Assembly: GCF_900109085.1 (NCBI RefSeq)
Contig: NZ_FNYW01000005.1
Location: 24,726-88,725, forward strand
Reading direction: 5' to 3'
DNA from: Alkalibacterium gilvum
GTDB taxonomy: Bacteria; Bacillota; Bacilli; Lactobacillales; Carnobacteriaceae_A
DNA: 64,000 bases
Positions 26,829 through 35,453 of the stretch are shown in pieces. Under the pieces are notes generated by a model. That model was not told where the DNA came from and made no database searches. It worked only from the letters and a program-made list of their open reading frames with translations. A program made the translations under genes and the position numbers. Positions within the stretch are counted from its first letter, which is position 1; every line of letters starts with the position of its first letter.

Positions 26829-27558
26829 TGCCTAACACCTCGATTGCACGTTCATAATAAGGCCTGTCTGCGGTCTGCTTGTTTGACTGGCTAACATCAA
26901 TGATTGTTTCTAGCTCGCCATTTTCTAAAACTGCAGCGCGCTGGCATAAAGCTTTAATCACCAGTAAATCATGAGTAACAACAACAATGGTCATATCAAA
27001 GGCTTTATGTGCTTTTTTCAAAACCTGAACAATTTCTTCAGTCGTATTCTGATCTAAGGCTGACGTTGGTTCATCACACAATAAAATATCAGGTCGTGTA
27101 ATCAATGCCCTAGCAATACCTACGCGTTGCTTTTGTCCGCCACTTAATTGGGAAGGATATTGATCTTTCTTGTCTTTTAAACCTACAAAATGCAAAGCTT
27201 CTTCAACAGTTAAGTGTGTAGGGTGGTTATGTAACTCCAAAGGTAAATGAACGTTTTCAGCAACAGTCTTGTTGTAAAGCAGATTGAATTGTTGAAAAAC
27301 CATACCGGTTCGTTTTTTTAAGGAGCGTAAGTGTATTTTGTTCACATTATTAAGCGTTGTATCCTCAATGGTAACAGTCCCCGATGTTGGCTCCTCTAGC
27401 GCGTTAATCATACGAAGCAAGGTTGACTTTCCCGCACCACTTTTACCTGCGATACCAAAGGCTTCTCCTTTACTAATGGAAAGCGAAATATCTGATAAAG
27501 CAGTAAATACGCGATCTTTTTCTTGGAATATTTTTGTAACAGAATCAAATTCAATCAT
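26821..27558 (-). CDS. metN: methionine-type ABC transporter ATPase lacking the NIL domain
   Basis: 245 residues, with Walker A GKSGAGKST, signature LSGGQKQRVGIARAL, Walker B ILLCDEPTSALD and switch VVTHDLLVI. Typical MetN has about 340 residues because of a C-terminal NIL (ACT-like) methionine-sensing domain; here the protein ends just after the ATPase core (YYERAIEVLGSD). The start at 27558 (MIEFDSVTKIF) is preceded by AAGGAG and matches where MetN proteins begin. It is first in the metNIQ operon. Confidence 0.88.
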   Translation of the reverse strand: MIEFDSVTKIFQEKDRVFTALSDISLSISKGEAFGIAGKSGAGKSTLLRMINALEEPTSGTVTIEDTTLNNVNKIHLRSLKKRTGMVFQQFNLLYNKTVAENVHLPLELHNHPTHLTVEEALHFVGLKDKKDQYPSQLSGGQKQRVGIARALITRPDILLCDEPTSALDQNTTEEIVQVLKKAHKAFDMTIVVVTHDLLVIKALCQRAAVLENGELETIIDVSQSNKQTADRPYYERAIEVLGSD

Positions 27559-27625
27559 TTGATCTCTCCTTATTTGCCAAGCACTTAAGCGGTTATATTC
27601 ACCATTATAAATAGTAACACACTCT

Positions 27626-27654
27626 ATTATAAATAGCCAAGTGAAGGAGTGCAA
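27626..27654 (-). promoter_or_regulatory. promoter of metNIQ
   Basis: On the minus strand TTGCAC (27654-27649) and TATAAT (27631-27626) are spaced by 17 bases, about 70 bases ahead of metN. No SAM riboswitch or T-box is visible in the leader. Confidence 0.7.
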
Positions 27655-27732
27655 ATAAAATTTAGAATTTTTTAATCTTTTGAGTGGCAAAGGACGGTTT
27701 TATTTTATCGGAGATCTAAATAGTAAAAGATA

Positions 27733-29591
27733 ATCGAGTAGGAGATAAATGATTAATTCATTTATCGTCCTCTCACACCACCGTACGTACGGTTCCGTAT
27801 ACGGCGGTTCAATATCTTAAGTAAGCAGACTCTGCCAGGTCTCGTAGTGAAACTACGTTCCACCGGTAGAGTCTTTTCGTTGTAAGCACCCAATGAACCT
27901 CAGGTGTTTTTGAGAGTCTCCAATATTTCTTTCTGGAGTAGCCAATGCGTTTAGCACTGTTCATATCTAGACCTAAACGCATTAATCTGCTAATCTTAGT
28001 ACGTGGATTTTTCCATCTTTTTAAAATCAGTTGCCTGATACGGTGATGGAGCCATTGCTCTACTTTCGTGACGAAGGTTTTGATGAAACCTGTGCCGAAA
28101 TAATTTATCCAGCCTCTTGTTCGGCTGTTTATCTCTTTGACAATCTCATCAAACTTCCCTGCTCGCTTACGTTTAGTCAAGCGTTTCAAGGTACGAATGA
28201 ATTTCGCTTTGGCTTCGTTCGAAGGTCTGTAGCGACAGACCCCATTCACTGTGGTTATCAGACAGCCCAAGAACTTTAAACGCGTTGGTGAACCCACTTT
28301 ACTTTTCTCTTGGTTGACAGTTAATTTCAGGTCTTTTTCAATGAAGCGCGTGATACTTTGGAGCACACGTTCACCGGCTCGTTTTGACTTCACAAAGATG
28401 ACGAAGTCATCAGCGAAACGGACAAACCGATGACCTCTTTGCTTCATTTCTTTATCCAGTTCATGCAAGTATACGTTACTGAGTAGGGGCGATATCACGC
28501 CACCTTGTGGTGCGCCTGTGTTACTTTCTACGAATTCGCCAGACAGATCTATGACACCGCTCTGTAAGAACTTACGGATAATTTTCAGAATCATTTTGTC
28601 CTGTATATACTGTTCGAGATAGCACATCAGCTTATCATGATTGAGTGTATCAAAGCATTGTTTCAGGTCACAATCGACGGCTACTTTGTAGCCTTGCTGA
28701 TAATAGCCGACACACTCTTTCAAAGCTGTATGATTGCTTTTCCCTTTTCGGAACCCATGACTATGCGGAAGGAAATGTTTATCAATGATAGGTTCTATCA
28801 CTTGCCTGATGGCTTGCTGGACCACTCGGTCCCGTACGACTGGAATACCCAGTTTTCGGATACCACCATTTGCTTTCGGAATCTCCACACGTCTAACTGG
28901 TTGTGGTTTATAGGATCCGTCTAACAGTTTCTTTTTTAAATACGGGCTCATTTTCATAATATGTGATTCTATTTCATTAACTGTCATACCATCTACTCCA
29001 GCAGCTCCTTTATTGCGTTTAACAATTTTAGCTGCTTCGAATAGATTCTTCTCACTTACAACGAGCCTCATTAGAGACTCACCATACTTGTCTTTATATT
29101 CACCTAGGCGATTACTCCGCACATCTACATACTCTTTCGCTTCCAGCTTATCCCTTTGTAGTTTGCCAACCTTTTGATTGTTTTCTGCGTTTGTCATAAT
29201 GCCTAACCTCCAATCTTCAAAGTATTAATATTGTTCGGTCCTTCGGTACATTTTCCCTACTATGACCTCGGCTGACTTCTGTCTATTCGTTATTACTACG
29301 ACCATCGGTCGCTAGACAGACCTCCCTGGGTAAGAACGATAACCTTCTGCTCATGTCACTGCTTCATCTACTGTACAGGATTCGGACAGTATCGGACTTC
29401 ACTTTGTTATGCAAGCTTATCCATCCTGGTTCAGCCTTCATATGAAATTTCTGTTCGTCAGTGCAAGCATTTGCGTCGGCCTTCCTTCAGATTCCGCCAC
29501 GCGGCGGACACCCTTGGCTTTCGCTAACAGTTCCTACTGTCAAGTCTGTAGTGGACTTTCACCACCAAGTTATCGCCCATGCCGGGCGCAC
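27733..29591 (-). mobile_element. group II intron (class C-like), complete
   Basis: The 5' end on the minus strand reads GTGCGCCCGGCATGGGC, the usual group II start. The 3' part has a domain V hairpin (CCGTATACGG...CCGTACGTACGG...GTGTGAGAGG, about 27768-27812) and a domain VI stem (GATAAATGA/TCATTTATC), ending in ...CGAT. Length is about 1,859 bp. It encodes a maturase without an endonuclease domain. It sits seven or eight T-rich bases after a terminator hairpin, as class C introns do. Ends are inferred from motif positions and may be off by a few bases. Confidence 0.85.
27809..29197 (-). CDS. ltrA: group II intron reverse transcriptase/maturase
   Basis: A 462-residue intron-encoded protein. 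Reverse transcriptase blocks run from GAAGVDGMTV (about 65-74) through RRVEIPKANGGIRKLGIP and GFRKGKSNHTAL to the catalytic FADD (261-264), which is a Phe version of the usual YADD. A maturase (X) domain follows (RGWINYFG). There is no HNH endonuclease domain at the C terminus, consistent with class C introns that prime from replication forks. It looks intact, with GGAGG before the ATG. Confidence 0.92.
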   Translation of the reverse strand: MTNAENNQKVGKLQRDKLEAKEYVDVRSNRLGEYKDKYGESLMRLVVSEKNLFEAAKIVKRNKGAAGVDGMTVNEIESHIMKMSPYLKKKLLDGSYKPQPVRRVEIPKANGGIRKLGIPVVRDRVVQQAIRQVIEPIIDKHFLPHSHGFRKGKSNHTALKECVGYYQQGYKVAVDCDLKQCFDTLNHDKLMCYLEQYIQDKMILKIIRKFLQSGVIDLSGEFVESNTGAPQGGVISPLLSNVYLHELDKEMKQRGHRFVRFADDFVIFVKSKRAGERVLQSITRFIEKDLKLTVNQEKSKVGSPTRLKFLGCLITTVNGVCRYRPSNEAKAKFIRTLKRLTKRKRAGKFDEIVKEINSRTRGWINYFGTGFIKTFVTKVEQWLHHRIRQLILKRWKNPRTKISRLMRLGLDMNSAKRIGYSRKKYWRLSKTPEVHWVLTTKRLYRWNVVSLRDLAESAYLRY

Positions 29592-29632
29592 ATAAAAAAG
29601 CACCAACCGCCGAGGCGATTAGTGCTTAAAAA
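29592..29632 (-). terminator. terminator hairpin at the intron insertion site
   Basis: On the minus strand AGCACTAATCGCC pairs with GGCGGTTGGTGCT, followed by TTTTTTTAT and then the intron's GTGCG. The imperfect positions are U-G pairs only in the minus-strand RNA, so minus is the functional strand. Confidence 0.85.
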
Positions 29633-29705
29633 GGAGTGATTAACCAACGCTTGGAGGAGCGTGGTCATCATAAAATAAGTTGGTTGCTGTGGGTATATCT
29701 TTATT
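29592..29705 (-). ncRNA. candidate small RNA with CCUCC hairpin loop
   Basis: In the minus strand, a hairpin (AACCAAC/GTTGGTT outer stem at 29642-29685, inner CGCT/AGCG) displays CCTCCA in its loop, a sequence complementary to Shine-Dalgarno sites, followed by CACTCC and the strong terminator. A TATAAT box lies at about 29703-29708 on the minus strand but has no clear -35. The 5' end is a guess. Confidence 0.4.
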
Positions 29706-29804
29706 ATAGAAAATAACTTTGAATTATTTATGATGAATATATGATGAAACTTAGCTTTTTTGATATAGACATTAGACGCAATAACTACTGCAAGAAAAAA
29801 TAGC

Positions 29805-30012
29805 ATATAAAAAACCATCTTTTCCTCTAGAAAAGATGGTTTTGGGGATAAGACTAATGTCTAATTGTATGTTATTCGAGAAAAACCATTCAATCCGGGG
29901 AGAAAGAACAATGGTCTCAAATAAATTTTCTTTTCATAGATGATACAAATGTCTCGGGGGAGTCCTTTGTATCGTCTATTTGGGGAGAAAAGAAATGTGT
30001 ACTATTTTCCAC
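29805..30012 (-). ncRNA. candidate small RNA with repeated C-rich anti-Shine-Dalgarno motifs
   Basis: No protein frame explains 29640-30085. On the minus strand there are four C-rich motifs (CUCCCC at 29987-29982, CUCCCCC at 29962-29956, CUCCCC at 29902-29897, UCCCC at 29848-29844). Two lie in hairpin loops (stems at 29936-29949/29966-29979 and 29885-29890/29910-29915). The region ends in a 14-bp terminator with six T (29805-29843). An extended -10 (TGGTAGAAT) lies just upstream at about 30019-30027. One stem has a U-G pair only in the plus-strand RNA, so the strand is not certain. Confidence 0.5.
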
Positions 30013-30085
30013 ATTTTTATTCTACCAAATTAGATGATTTGAATCCTTAAAAATAACTAAGGATTATATCATGTTATATTATAAT

Positions 30086-30601
30086 TTACTCACTTAGAGA
30101 TTCAAGGATTGCCTTATTGAATGCAGGTAAATCATCTGGTGTACGACTAGAAATCAAACCAGACGTATCTTTAACGACTTCTTTATCTATAAAGTTTGCG
30201 CCGGCATTCTTCAAATCAATGGCAACTTGGCTGACTGAAGTAATATCTTTCCCTTTAACGACTTGGGCATTAATTAATAATTGAGGCGCGTGGCAGATTG
30301 AAAAAATAGGCTTCTTACCTGCAAAGGCACGCACAAAGTCCAAGAAACGTTCGTCTTTACGTAGTTTGTCTGGGGAATAACCACCTGGAATCAATAAGGC
30401 ATCATAATCATCTGGGGAAACATCGTCAATACCCTTATCAATAGTTACCGAGGCATTTCCTTTTTTACCTTCCACAGTCTCATTGGCGTTGAAACCTATA
30501 GTTTCAACGGAATGCCCGTTTTTCACTAATACTTCATTAGGTGATGTGAATTCTACATCTTCGAATAAATGAGTCAATACTGCTGCAATTTTTTTAGCCA
30601 T
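30086..30601 (-). CDS. DJ-1/PfpI-family protein
   Basis: 171 residues of the class I glutamine-amidotransferase-like DJ-1/PfpI fold. The nucleophile elbow is FSICHAPQLL (Cys about 105 with His next to it), and ALLIPGGYSPDKLRKD carries the family's Gly-Gly motif. Relatives are general stress proteins (YfkM/YraA type) with deglycase or protease claims that remain disputed. The start at 30601 is chosen because AAAGGAGG lies just upstream inside the longer frame. It is monocistronic. Confidence 0.85.
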   Translation of the reverse strand: MAKKIAAVLTHLFEDVEFTSPNEVLVKNGHSVETIGFNANETVEGKKGNASVTIDKGIDDVSPDDYDALLIPGGYSPDKLRKDERFLDFVRAFAGKKPIFSICHAPQLLINAQVVKGKDITSVSQVAIDLKNAGANFIDKEVVKDTSGLISSRTPDDLPAFNKAILESLSE

Positions 30602-30783
30602 AGCTAAAAATCCTCCTTTAATCATTGTTACTTCAGTGTATCACCCGTAATTTTTTTAAACAAGCAAAACGATTTTTTCGATACTTTTATTTACTGTCAA
30701 TAGTTATCATTAAAAGTTATTGAGAATTTGTGTTATAATTATCAAGGATAAACATTAAGTTTCTGTTTTGGGGGAGGTAAACT

Positions 30784-31206
30784 TTGAACATTGCATTGAT
30801 CGCACATGATAAAAAGAAAGATGATATCGTTAAAATCGCTAAAGCATATCAACTGATCCTAGAAAAACATGAGTTGTATGCAACGGGGACTACAGGCAAG
30901 CGAATCATGGATGAAACAGGACTTGATCTTCATCGTTTTAAATCAGGCCCACTCGGAGGAGATCAACAAATTGGTGCCTATATTTCTGATAACAAGATGG
31001 ACTTAGTGATTTTTTTGCGAGACCCATTAACGTCACAGGCACATGAGCCGGATATTTCTGCTTTACTACGCTTATGTGATGTTTATGAGATTCCGTTAGC
31101 GACTAATATGGGATCAGCGGAAGTATTACTCCGTGGTCTGCAGGCTGGCTTTTATGGCTGGCGGGATATTACAAGAGGAACAGAACGTGAAAGTTTACAT
31201 TTTTGA
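30784..31206 (+). CDS. mgsA: methylglyoxal synthase
   Basis: A 140-residue enzyme that converts dihydroxyacetone phosphate to methylglyoxal and phosphate, bypassing lower glycolysis. It begins at TTG behind GGGGGAGG. Signatures are [19 protein letters not shown] (phosphate loop), [11 protein letters not shown] with catalytic Asp60, and IFLRDPL with Asp80. The length is normal (Bacillus MgsA about 137). Two small downstream genes on the same strand follow closely. Confidence 0.92.
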   Translation: MNIALIAHDKKKDDIVKIAKAYQLILEKHELYATGTTGKRIMDETGLDLHRFKSGPLGGDQQIGAYISDNKMDLVIFLRDPLTSQAHEPDISALLRLCDVYEIPLATNMGSAEVLLRGLQAGFYGWRDITRGTERESLHF

Positions 31207-31250
31207 TGATAAGTACATTAGCTTAATGCTTTAAAAAGGAGCGAGCTATA

Positions 31251-31451
31251 TTGATTATTATCGGAATAGGTTTAATTCTATACGGGTATTTTTCGTTTAA
31301 GTATTCCGACAGATGGGCGACGAATGCAAATAAGCACAAATCAGGAACGAGGTTTCCAGAATGGTTTTCTTTATTAATCAAGTCGGGAGCTGTACTGTTT
31401 ATTATAACTGGAATATTATTAATCGTGTCTTACCTGTTAGTATTGAAATAA
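31251..31451 (+). CDS. 66-residue membrane protein
   Basis: It starts at TTG, AAGGAG upstream. Two hydrophobic segments (1-15 and about 43-65) flank a polar middle (SDRWATNANKHKSGTRFPEW). No family recognised. It lies 44 bases after mgsA and 24 before ald. Confidence 0.65.
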   Translation: MIIIGIGLILYGYFSFKYSDRWATNANKHKSGTRFPEWFSLLIKSGAVLFIITGILLIVSYLLVLK

Positions 31452-31475
31452 AATTTAGAGAGGATTTTGCAAATT

Positions 31476-32588
31476 ATGATTATCGGATTACCAAAAGAAA
31501 TTAAAAACAATGAGTTTCGTGTCGCACTAACACCTTCTAACGTTCAACGACTAGTTGCAGCGGATAACGAGGTTATTGTCGAGAAAAGCGCTGGAGAAGG
31601 CAGTGGCTTCACAGATACAGAGTATGCTGAAAGTGGCGCAAAATTAATCGATTCAGCTAAAGAAGTCTGGGATAGCGCTGATATGGTAATGAAAGTTAAA
31701 GAACCATTGAAAGCAGAGTACAAATATTTCCGTAAAGGACTTATTTTATTCACTTACCTTCACTTGTCAGCTGCACCTGAATTAACTAAAGCATTAGTAG
31801 ACAATGAAGTAACAGCTGTTGGTTATGAAACAGTAACAAAAGACGGCACACTACCACTCTTAACTCCAATGAGTGAAGTAGCTGGACGTATGGCTGTTCA
31901 ACTAGGAGCTCACCACCTTGAGAAAAAACAAGGCGGTAAAGGGTTACTACTTGGGGGTGTACCTGGAGTTGAACGTGGTACAGTAACCATCGTAGGCGGT
32001 GGCGTTGTTGGTGAAAACGCAGCGCGTATGGCTGTTGGTATGCGTGCCAATGTTAATATTTTGGAATTGAATCCAGATCGTATGCGTGAATTAATTCGTA
32101 TGTTTGGTAGTGATGTTCAGACACTAGCATCTACACCATCTAACATTGAAAAAGCAGTGAAAGAATCAGACTTAGTTATTGGTTCGGTATTGATTCCAGG
32201 ACGTAAAGCGCCTAAATTAGTTACTGAAGAAATGATTAAATCTATGGAAAAAGGCTCTGTTATTGTTGATATTGCAGTTGACCAAGGCGGAAACTTTGAA
32301 ACACTTAATGAAGCAACGACTCATGATGAACCAACATTCATTAAACATGGTGTCGTACATTACGGTGTAGCAAATATTCCAGGTGCTGTTCCAAGAACTG
32401 CAACACTTGCTTTAACAAATGACACTATCTTGTATGCATTGCAACTAGCTAACAAAGGCGTAATGGAAGCGATGAAGGCTAATGAAGGCCTAGCTGCAGG
32501 TATGAATGTCTATAAAGGTAAAGTGACTAACAAAGCAGTAGCTAACGATTTAGATTATGAATACAACGAATTATCTTCACTTATCTAA
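31476..32588 (+). CDS. ald: alanine dehydrogenase
   Basis: A 370-residue NAD-dependent enzyme interconverting L-alanine and pyruvate plus ammonia. It starts [19 protein letters not shown], with KVKEPL (substrate Lys), [12 protein letters not shown] (catalytic His), the Rossmann loop [15 protein letters not shown] near residue 173, and [13 protein letters not shown]. The length is standard. The ATG at 31476 is preferred to a TTG three codons earlier because AGAGAGGA sits at 31457-31464. A strong terminator follows. Confidence 0.93.
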   Translation: MIIGLPKEIKNNEFRVALTPSNVQRLVAADNEVIVEKSAGEGSGFTDTEYAESGAKLIDSAKEVWDSADMVMKVKEPLKAEYKYFRKGLILFTYLHLSAAPELTKALVDNEVTAVGYETVTKDGTLPLLTPMSEVAGRMAVQLGAHHLEKKQGGKGLLLGGVPGVERGTVTIVGGGVVGENAARMAVGMRANVNILELNPDRMRELIRMFGSDVQTLASTPSNIEKAVKESDLVIGSVLIPGRKAPKLVTEEMIKSMEKGSVIVDIAVDQGGNFETLNEATTHDEPTFIKHGVVHYGVANIPGAVPRTATLALTNDTILYALQLANKGVMEAMKANEGLAAGMNVYKGKVTNKAVANDLDYEYNELSSLI

Positions 32589-32604
32589 GCAAATAAATAA
32601 ACAA

Positions 32605-32645
32605 AAAAGACAGAACGCAAAGCTACTTTGCGTTCTGTCTTTTAA
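32605..32645. terminator. terminator of ald
   Basis: A perfect AAAAGACAGAACGCAAA/TTTGCGTTCTGTCTTTT stem; it can serve both ald and the converging small membrane gene. Confidence 0.92.
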
Positions 32646-32653
32646 TTTATATA

Positions 32654-32875
32654 CTACCTGTCTTTCAGTCGACTACCGCCTCTTGGAGTGAAAGAATAGT
32701 ATTTGAAACACCATAAAGCACTCAATCCGATTAAAATATAAATGATGCGCACGCCCCATTGATCTAATTCGCCGAGCAAGGTTTCCACTATATTAAATTG
32801 AAATAATCCAATAAGTAAAAGGTGTATGCCTCCAAATATGAGTAGAGTAAGTGCTGTGCGGTCTATTATTTTCAC
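32654..32875 (-). CDS. DUF378 membrane protein
   Basis: 73 residues with two hydrophobic helices and the DUF378 pattern: ALTLLIFGGIHLLLIGLFQF, then LGELDQWGVRIIYILIGLSALW. The family (B. subtilis YuzA type) has no known function. A GGAGG-like ribosome site precedes the ATG. Confidence 0.8.
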   Translation of the reverse strand: MKIIDRTALTLLIFGGIHLLLIGLFQFNIVETLLGELDQWGVRIIYILIGLSALWCFKYYSFTPRGGSRLKDR

Positions 32876-33000
32876 TATAGGTCCTCCTTTTTATTAACTT
32901 CTATACTTATCATACGGAATTTAAACAAAAAAGTCGATTGTTTCTTATTAGAAATATTAATTATAAATCAAATCTATTCAATAGAAAATTTTAATTGGGT

Positions 33001-33028
33001 ATTACGGGTCACAAACCCGCGTATGGTA
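33001..33028 (+). promoter_or_regulatory. fhs promoter with inverted repeat
   Basis: An extended -10 TGGTATACT (33023-33031 region) lies about 80 bases before fhs. The hairpin/operator-like repeat CGGGTcacaaACCCG occupies the -35 region, so a repressor site is possible. Confidence 0.45.
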
Positions 33029-33108
33029 TACTAAAAGAAAATGGAGTATATAACCAGAAAATAAGAAACATTAGTCATGTGATATGTATAATATGGGGGG
33101 GGATAACC

Positions 33109-34779
33109 ATGTCTAAAAAAGATATCGAAATAGCGCAAGCAGCTCAAATGCTGCCAATCGAAGAAATAGCTGGAAAACTATCGCTTGATGCGGAAAAACT
33201 TGATCATTACGGCAAGTATAAAGCTAAAGTCGATTTTAGTGCCTTACATAATAACGAGAATAATAATGGAAAACTGGTCTTAATGACGGCTATTAATCCA
33301 ACGCCAGCGGGGGAAGGAAAAACGACAACGTCAGTAGGGCTGGGGGATGCCCTTCAGAAAATAGGTAAAAAGACATCCCTTGCTTTACGCGAACCTTCTT
33401 TAGGCCCTGTATTTGGTGTTAAAGGTGGTGCAGCTGGCGGAGGCTATGCTCAAGTTATACCCATGGAAGATTTAAATCTTCACTTTACCGGAGATATTCA
33501 CGCCATTGGTGCGGCTAATAATCTTGTTGCCGCAATGATTGACAATCATATTTACCATGGAAATGAATTGAATATCGATCCCAGACGTATTACTTGGCGT
33601 CGAGCGATGGACATGAATGATCGCCAGCTACGCTCAATCGTTAGTGGAATTGGTGCGCGCTCAAATGGCATGCCAAGAGAGGGCGGATTTGATATAACCG
33701 TGGCATCAGAAATTATGGCTGTTTTGTGTTTATCCCATAGTTTAGATGAGATGAAAGAAAGACTAAGTCAATGTTTGATTGCTTATACATTTAATAATGC
33801 TCCCGTAAAAATGGGCGATTTAAACGCACAGGGTGCTGCAACAGCTGTTTTAAAAGATGCTTTGAAACCTAATTTAGTTCAAACACTTGAACATACCCCT
33901 GTATTTATTCATGGTGGCCCCTTTGCTAATATTGCTCATGGCTGCAACAGTTTGCTCGCAACTAAAATGGCTCTCAAACACGCTGATTATGTTGTAACAG
34001 AAGCTGGGTTTGGAGCAGATTTAGGAGCTGAGAAATTTATTGATATCAAATGCCGTCTGGGGGATGTTCAACCTGATGCTGTTGTTATCGTTGCCACACT
34101 ACGCGCTTTGAAAATGCATGGTGGTGTTAAGAAAACGGATCTAGAGGAAGAAAATATAGATGCTTTAAAAGCTGGACTGCCTAATCTTTTGAAACATATC
34201 GAAAATATTCAAACGACTTTCAACCTACCGGCAGTCGTTGCTATCAACGCATTTCCTGCTGATACACAGAAAGAATTGGATATATTGAAAGAAGCAATCC
34301 AAGCGACTGGAAGTAAGAGCGTACAATCCAACGTCTGGGCTAATGGTGGCAAAGGAGGCGTTGAGTTGGCTGAAGAAGTAGTGAAACTGTGTGAGCAGAA
34401 CACAGAAATGGCGTTTGCTTATGAGTTAACTGATAGCATTGAAACAAAAGTAGATAAAATTGTTCAATCCGTATACGGAGGCGAAGGTACTGAGTGGAGT
34501 GTGACCGCTAGACGTACGGCAAGACGTTTGACCAAATTGGGCTATGATAACCTACCCATTTGCATGGCCAAAACGCAGTATTCCTTGTCTGATGATGCGA
34601 AAGCACTCGGCAGGCCAAAAGATTTCATAGTTAATGTTCGTGATTTATCTGTTTCTGCGGGCGCAGGATTTATTGTTGTTCTGACAGGGAATATTATGCG
34701 GATGCCTGGCCTCCCTAAAACACCTTCTGCAGAGGGTGTAGATGTGGACAACCATGGGAAAATCACAGGATTATTTTAA
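33109..34779 (+). CDS. fhs: formate-tetrahydrofolate ligase
   Basis: A 556-residue enzyme making 10-formyl-THF from formate, THF and ATP. It has the P-loop-like [19 protein letters not shown] (about 66-84), [20 protein letters not shown] and the terminal [16 protein letters not shown]. Length matches the family (about 556). The start at 33109 has a long G-run ribosome site (GGGGGGGG); the upstream extension is not needed. It is first in a one-carbon gene set with fchA, folD and the 5-formyl-THF cyclo-ligase, each behind its own ribosome site with short gaps. Confidence 0.95.
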   Translation: MSKKDIEIAQAAQMLPIEEIAGKLSLDAEKLDHYGKYKAKVDFSALHNNENNNGKLVLMTAINPTPAGEGKTTTSVGLGDALQKIGKKTSLALREPSLGPVFGVKGGAAGGGYAQVIPMEDLNLHFTGDIHAIGAANNLVAAMIDNHIYHGNELNIDPRRITWRRAMDMNDRQLRSIVSGIGARSNGMPREGGFDITVASEIMAVLCLSHSLDEMKERLSQCLIAYTFNNAPVKMGDLNAQGAATAVLKDALKPNLVQTLEHTPVFIHGGPFANIAHGCNSLLATKMALKHADYVVTEAGFGADLGAEKFIDIKCRLGDVQPDAVVIVATLRALKMHGGVKKTDLEEENIDALKAGLPNLLKHIENIQTTFNLPAVVAINAFPADTQKELDILKEAIQATGSKSVQSNVWANGGKGGVELAEEVVKLCEQNTEMAFAYELTDSIETKVDKIVQSVYGGEGTEWSVTARRTARRLTKLGYDNLPICMAKTQYSLSDDAKALGRPKDFIVNVRDLSVSAGAGFIVVLTGNIMRMPGLPKTPSAEGVDVDNHGKITGLF

Positions 34780-34791
34780 GGAGCGAATGCA

Positions 34792-35451
34792 ATGGAAGAC
34801 GAAACGATCTCAGCTTATTTGACTGAACTGGGGGCTAAGGATGGGAGCTATGGTGGTGGCAGTACTGCTGCTTATATGGGCGCGATGAGTGCCTCCCTTG
34901 TACGAAAAGTAATTGATATTCAAAAAGATAAAAGTCGTTATTTAGAGAATGAAAATGAAATGAAAGAACTTTTGAAAGAGTCAGAATATATAATGAAAAG
35001 ATTTGAAACACTTGCAAAATCTGATACCGTGGCCTTTGAGCCCGTACTTAAGGCGTATAAACTTCCTAATGAAACCTCAGAAGATAAATATACTAGGAAA
35101 GATGCAATAGAGAGGGCTTTGCAAGGCGCTACACAGCCGCCACAAGACATAATAGAAGAAGGCCTTAAACTTATACGTATGTTGAAAAAACTAATCGCCT
35201 TCCGTATGAAGGGGACAATCATGAATGATCTGATGGTAGCGACGCTAATTATGGACAGCGTTTTAGAAGCAGCTGTCTTAAATATAACCATTAACACCAA
35301 AATGATGAAAGATAAAACAGTGAAGAGCCAATTAGATAAAGAAGCAAAAAAAAGCTTGGCCAAGGGAAAAATCGAATTGACTGCACTATCCGAATCAATC
35401 AGATACTTTCTTGAATATAATGAGTGGCCAGATTTTGTAATAGGAGAATAG
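34792..35451 (+). CDS. fchA: methenyltetrahydrofolate cyclohydrolase (FchA/FTCD family)
   Basis: 219 residues of the formiminotransferase-cyclodeaminase C-domain family. The N terminus has DGSYGGGSTAAYMGAMSASLVRKV-like GGGS signature (residues 17-37), and SDTVAFEPVLKAYKLP is the second conserved block. It probably hydrolyses 5,10-methenyl-THF or releases ammonia from formimino-THF. It lies 12 bases after fhs and three before folD, so with folD it links 10-formyl-THF and 5,10-methylene-THF. Overlap in function with FolD cyclohydrolase activity is common in such clusters. Confidence 0.85.
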   Translation: MEDETISAYLTELGAKDGSYGGGSTAAYMGAMSASLVRKVIDIQKDKSRYLENENEMKELLKESEYIMKRFETLAKSDTVAFEPVLKAYKLPNETSEDKYTRKDAIERALQGATQPPQDIIEEGLKLIRMLKKLIAFRMKGTIMNDLMVATLIMDSVLEAAVLNITINTKMMKDKTVKSQLDKEAKKSLAKGKIELTALSESIRYFLEYNEWPDFVIGE

Positions 35452-35453
35452 AC

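Noticed and set aside
27559..27700. SAM riboswitch or methionine T-box before metN.
   Set aside because: The leader is too short and contains neither the S-box core nor the T-box sequence.
28031..28924. Plus-strand frames within the intron maturase.
   Set aside because: They overlap a complete conserved maturase in reverse and have no ribosome sites.
29409..29639. 76-codon plus-strand frame in the intron 5' region.
   Set aside because: It lies wholly in the structured intron RNA and has no ribosome site.
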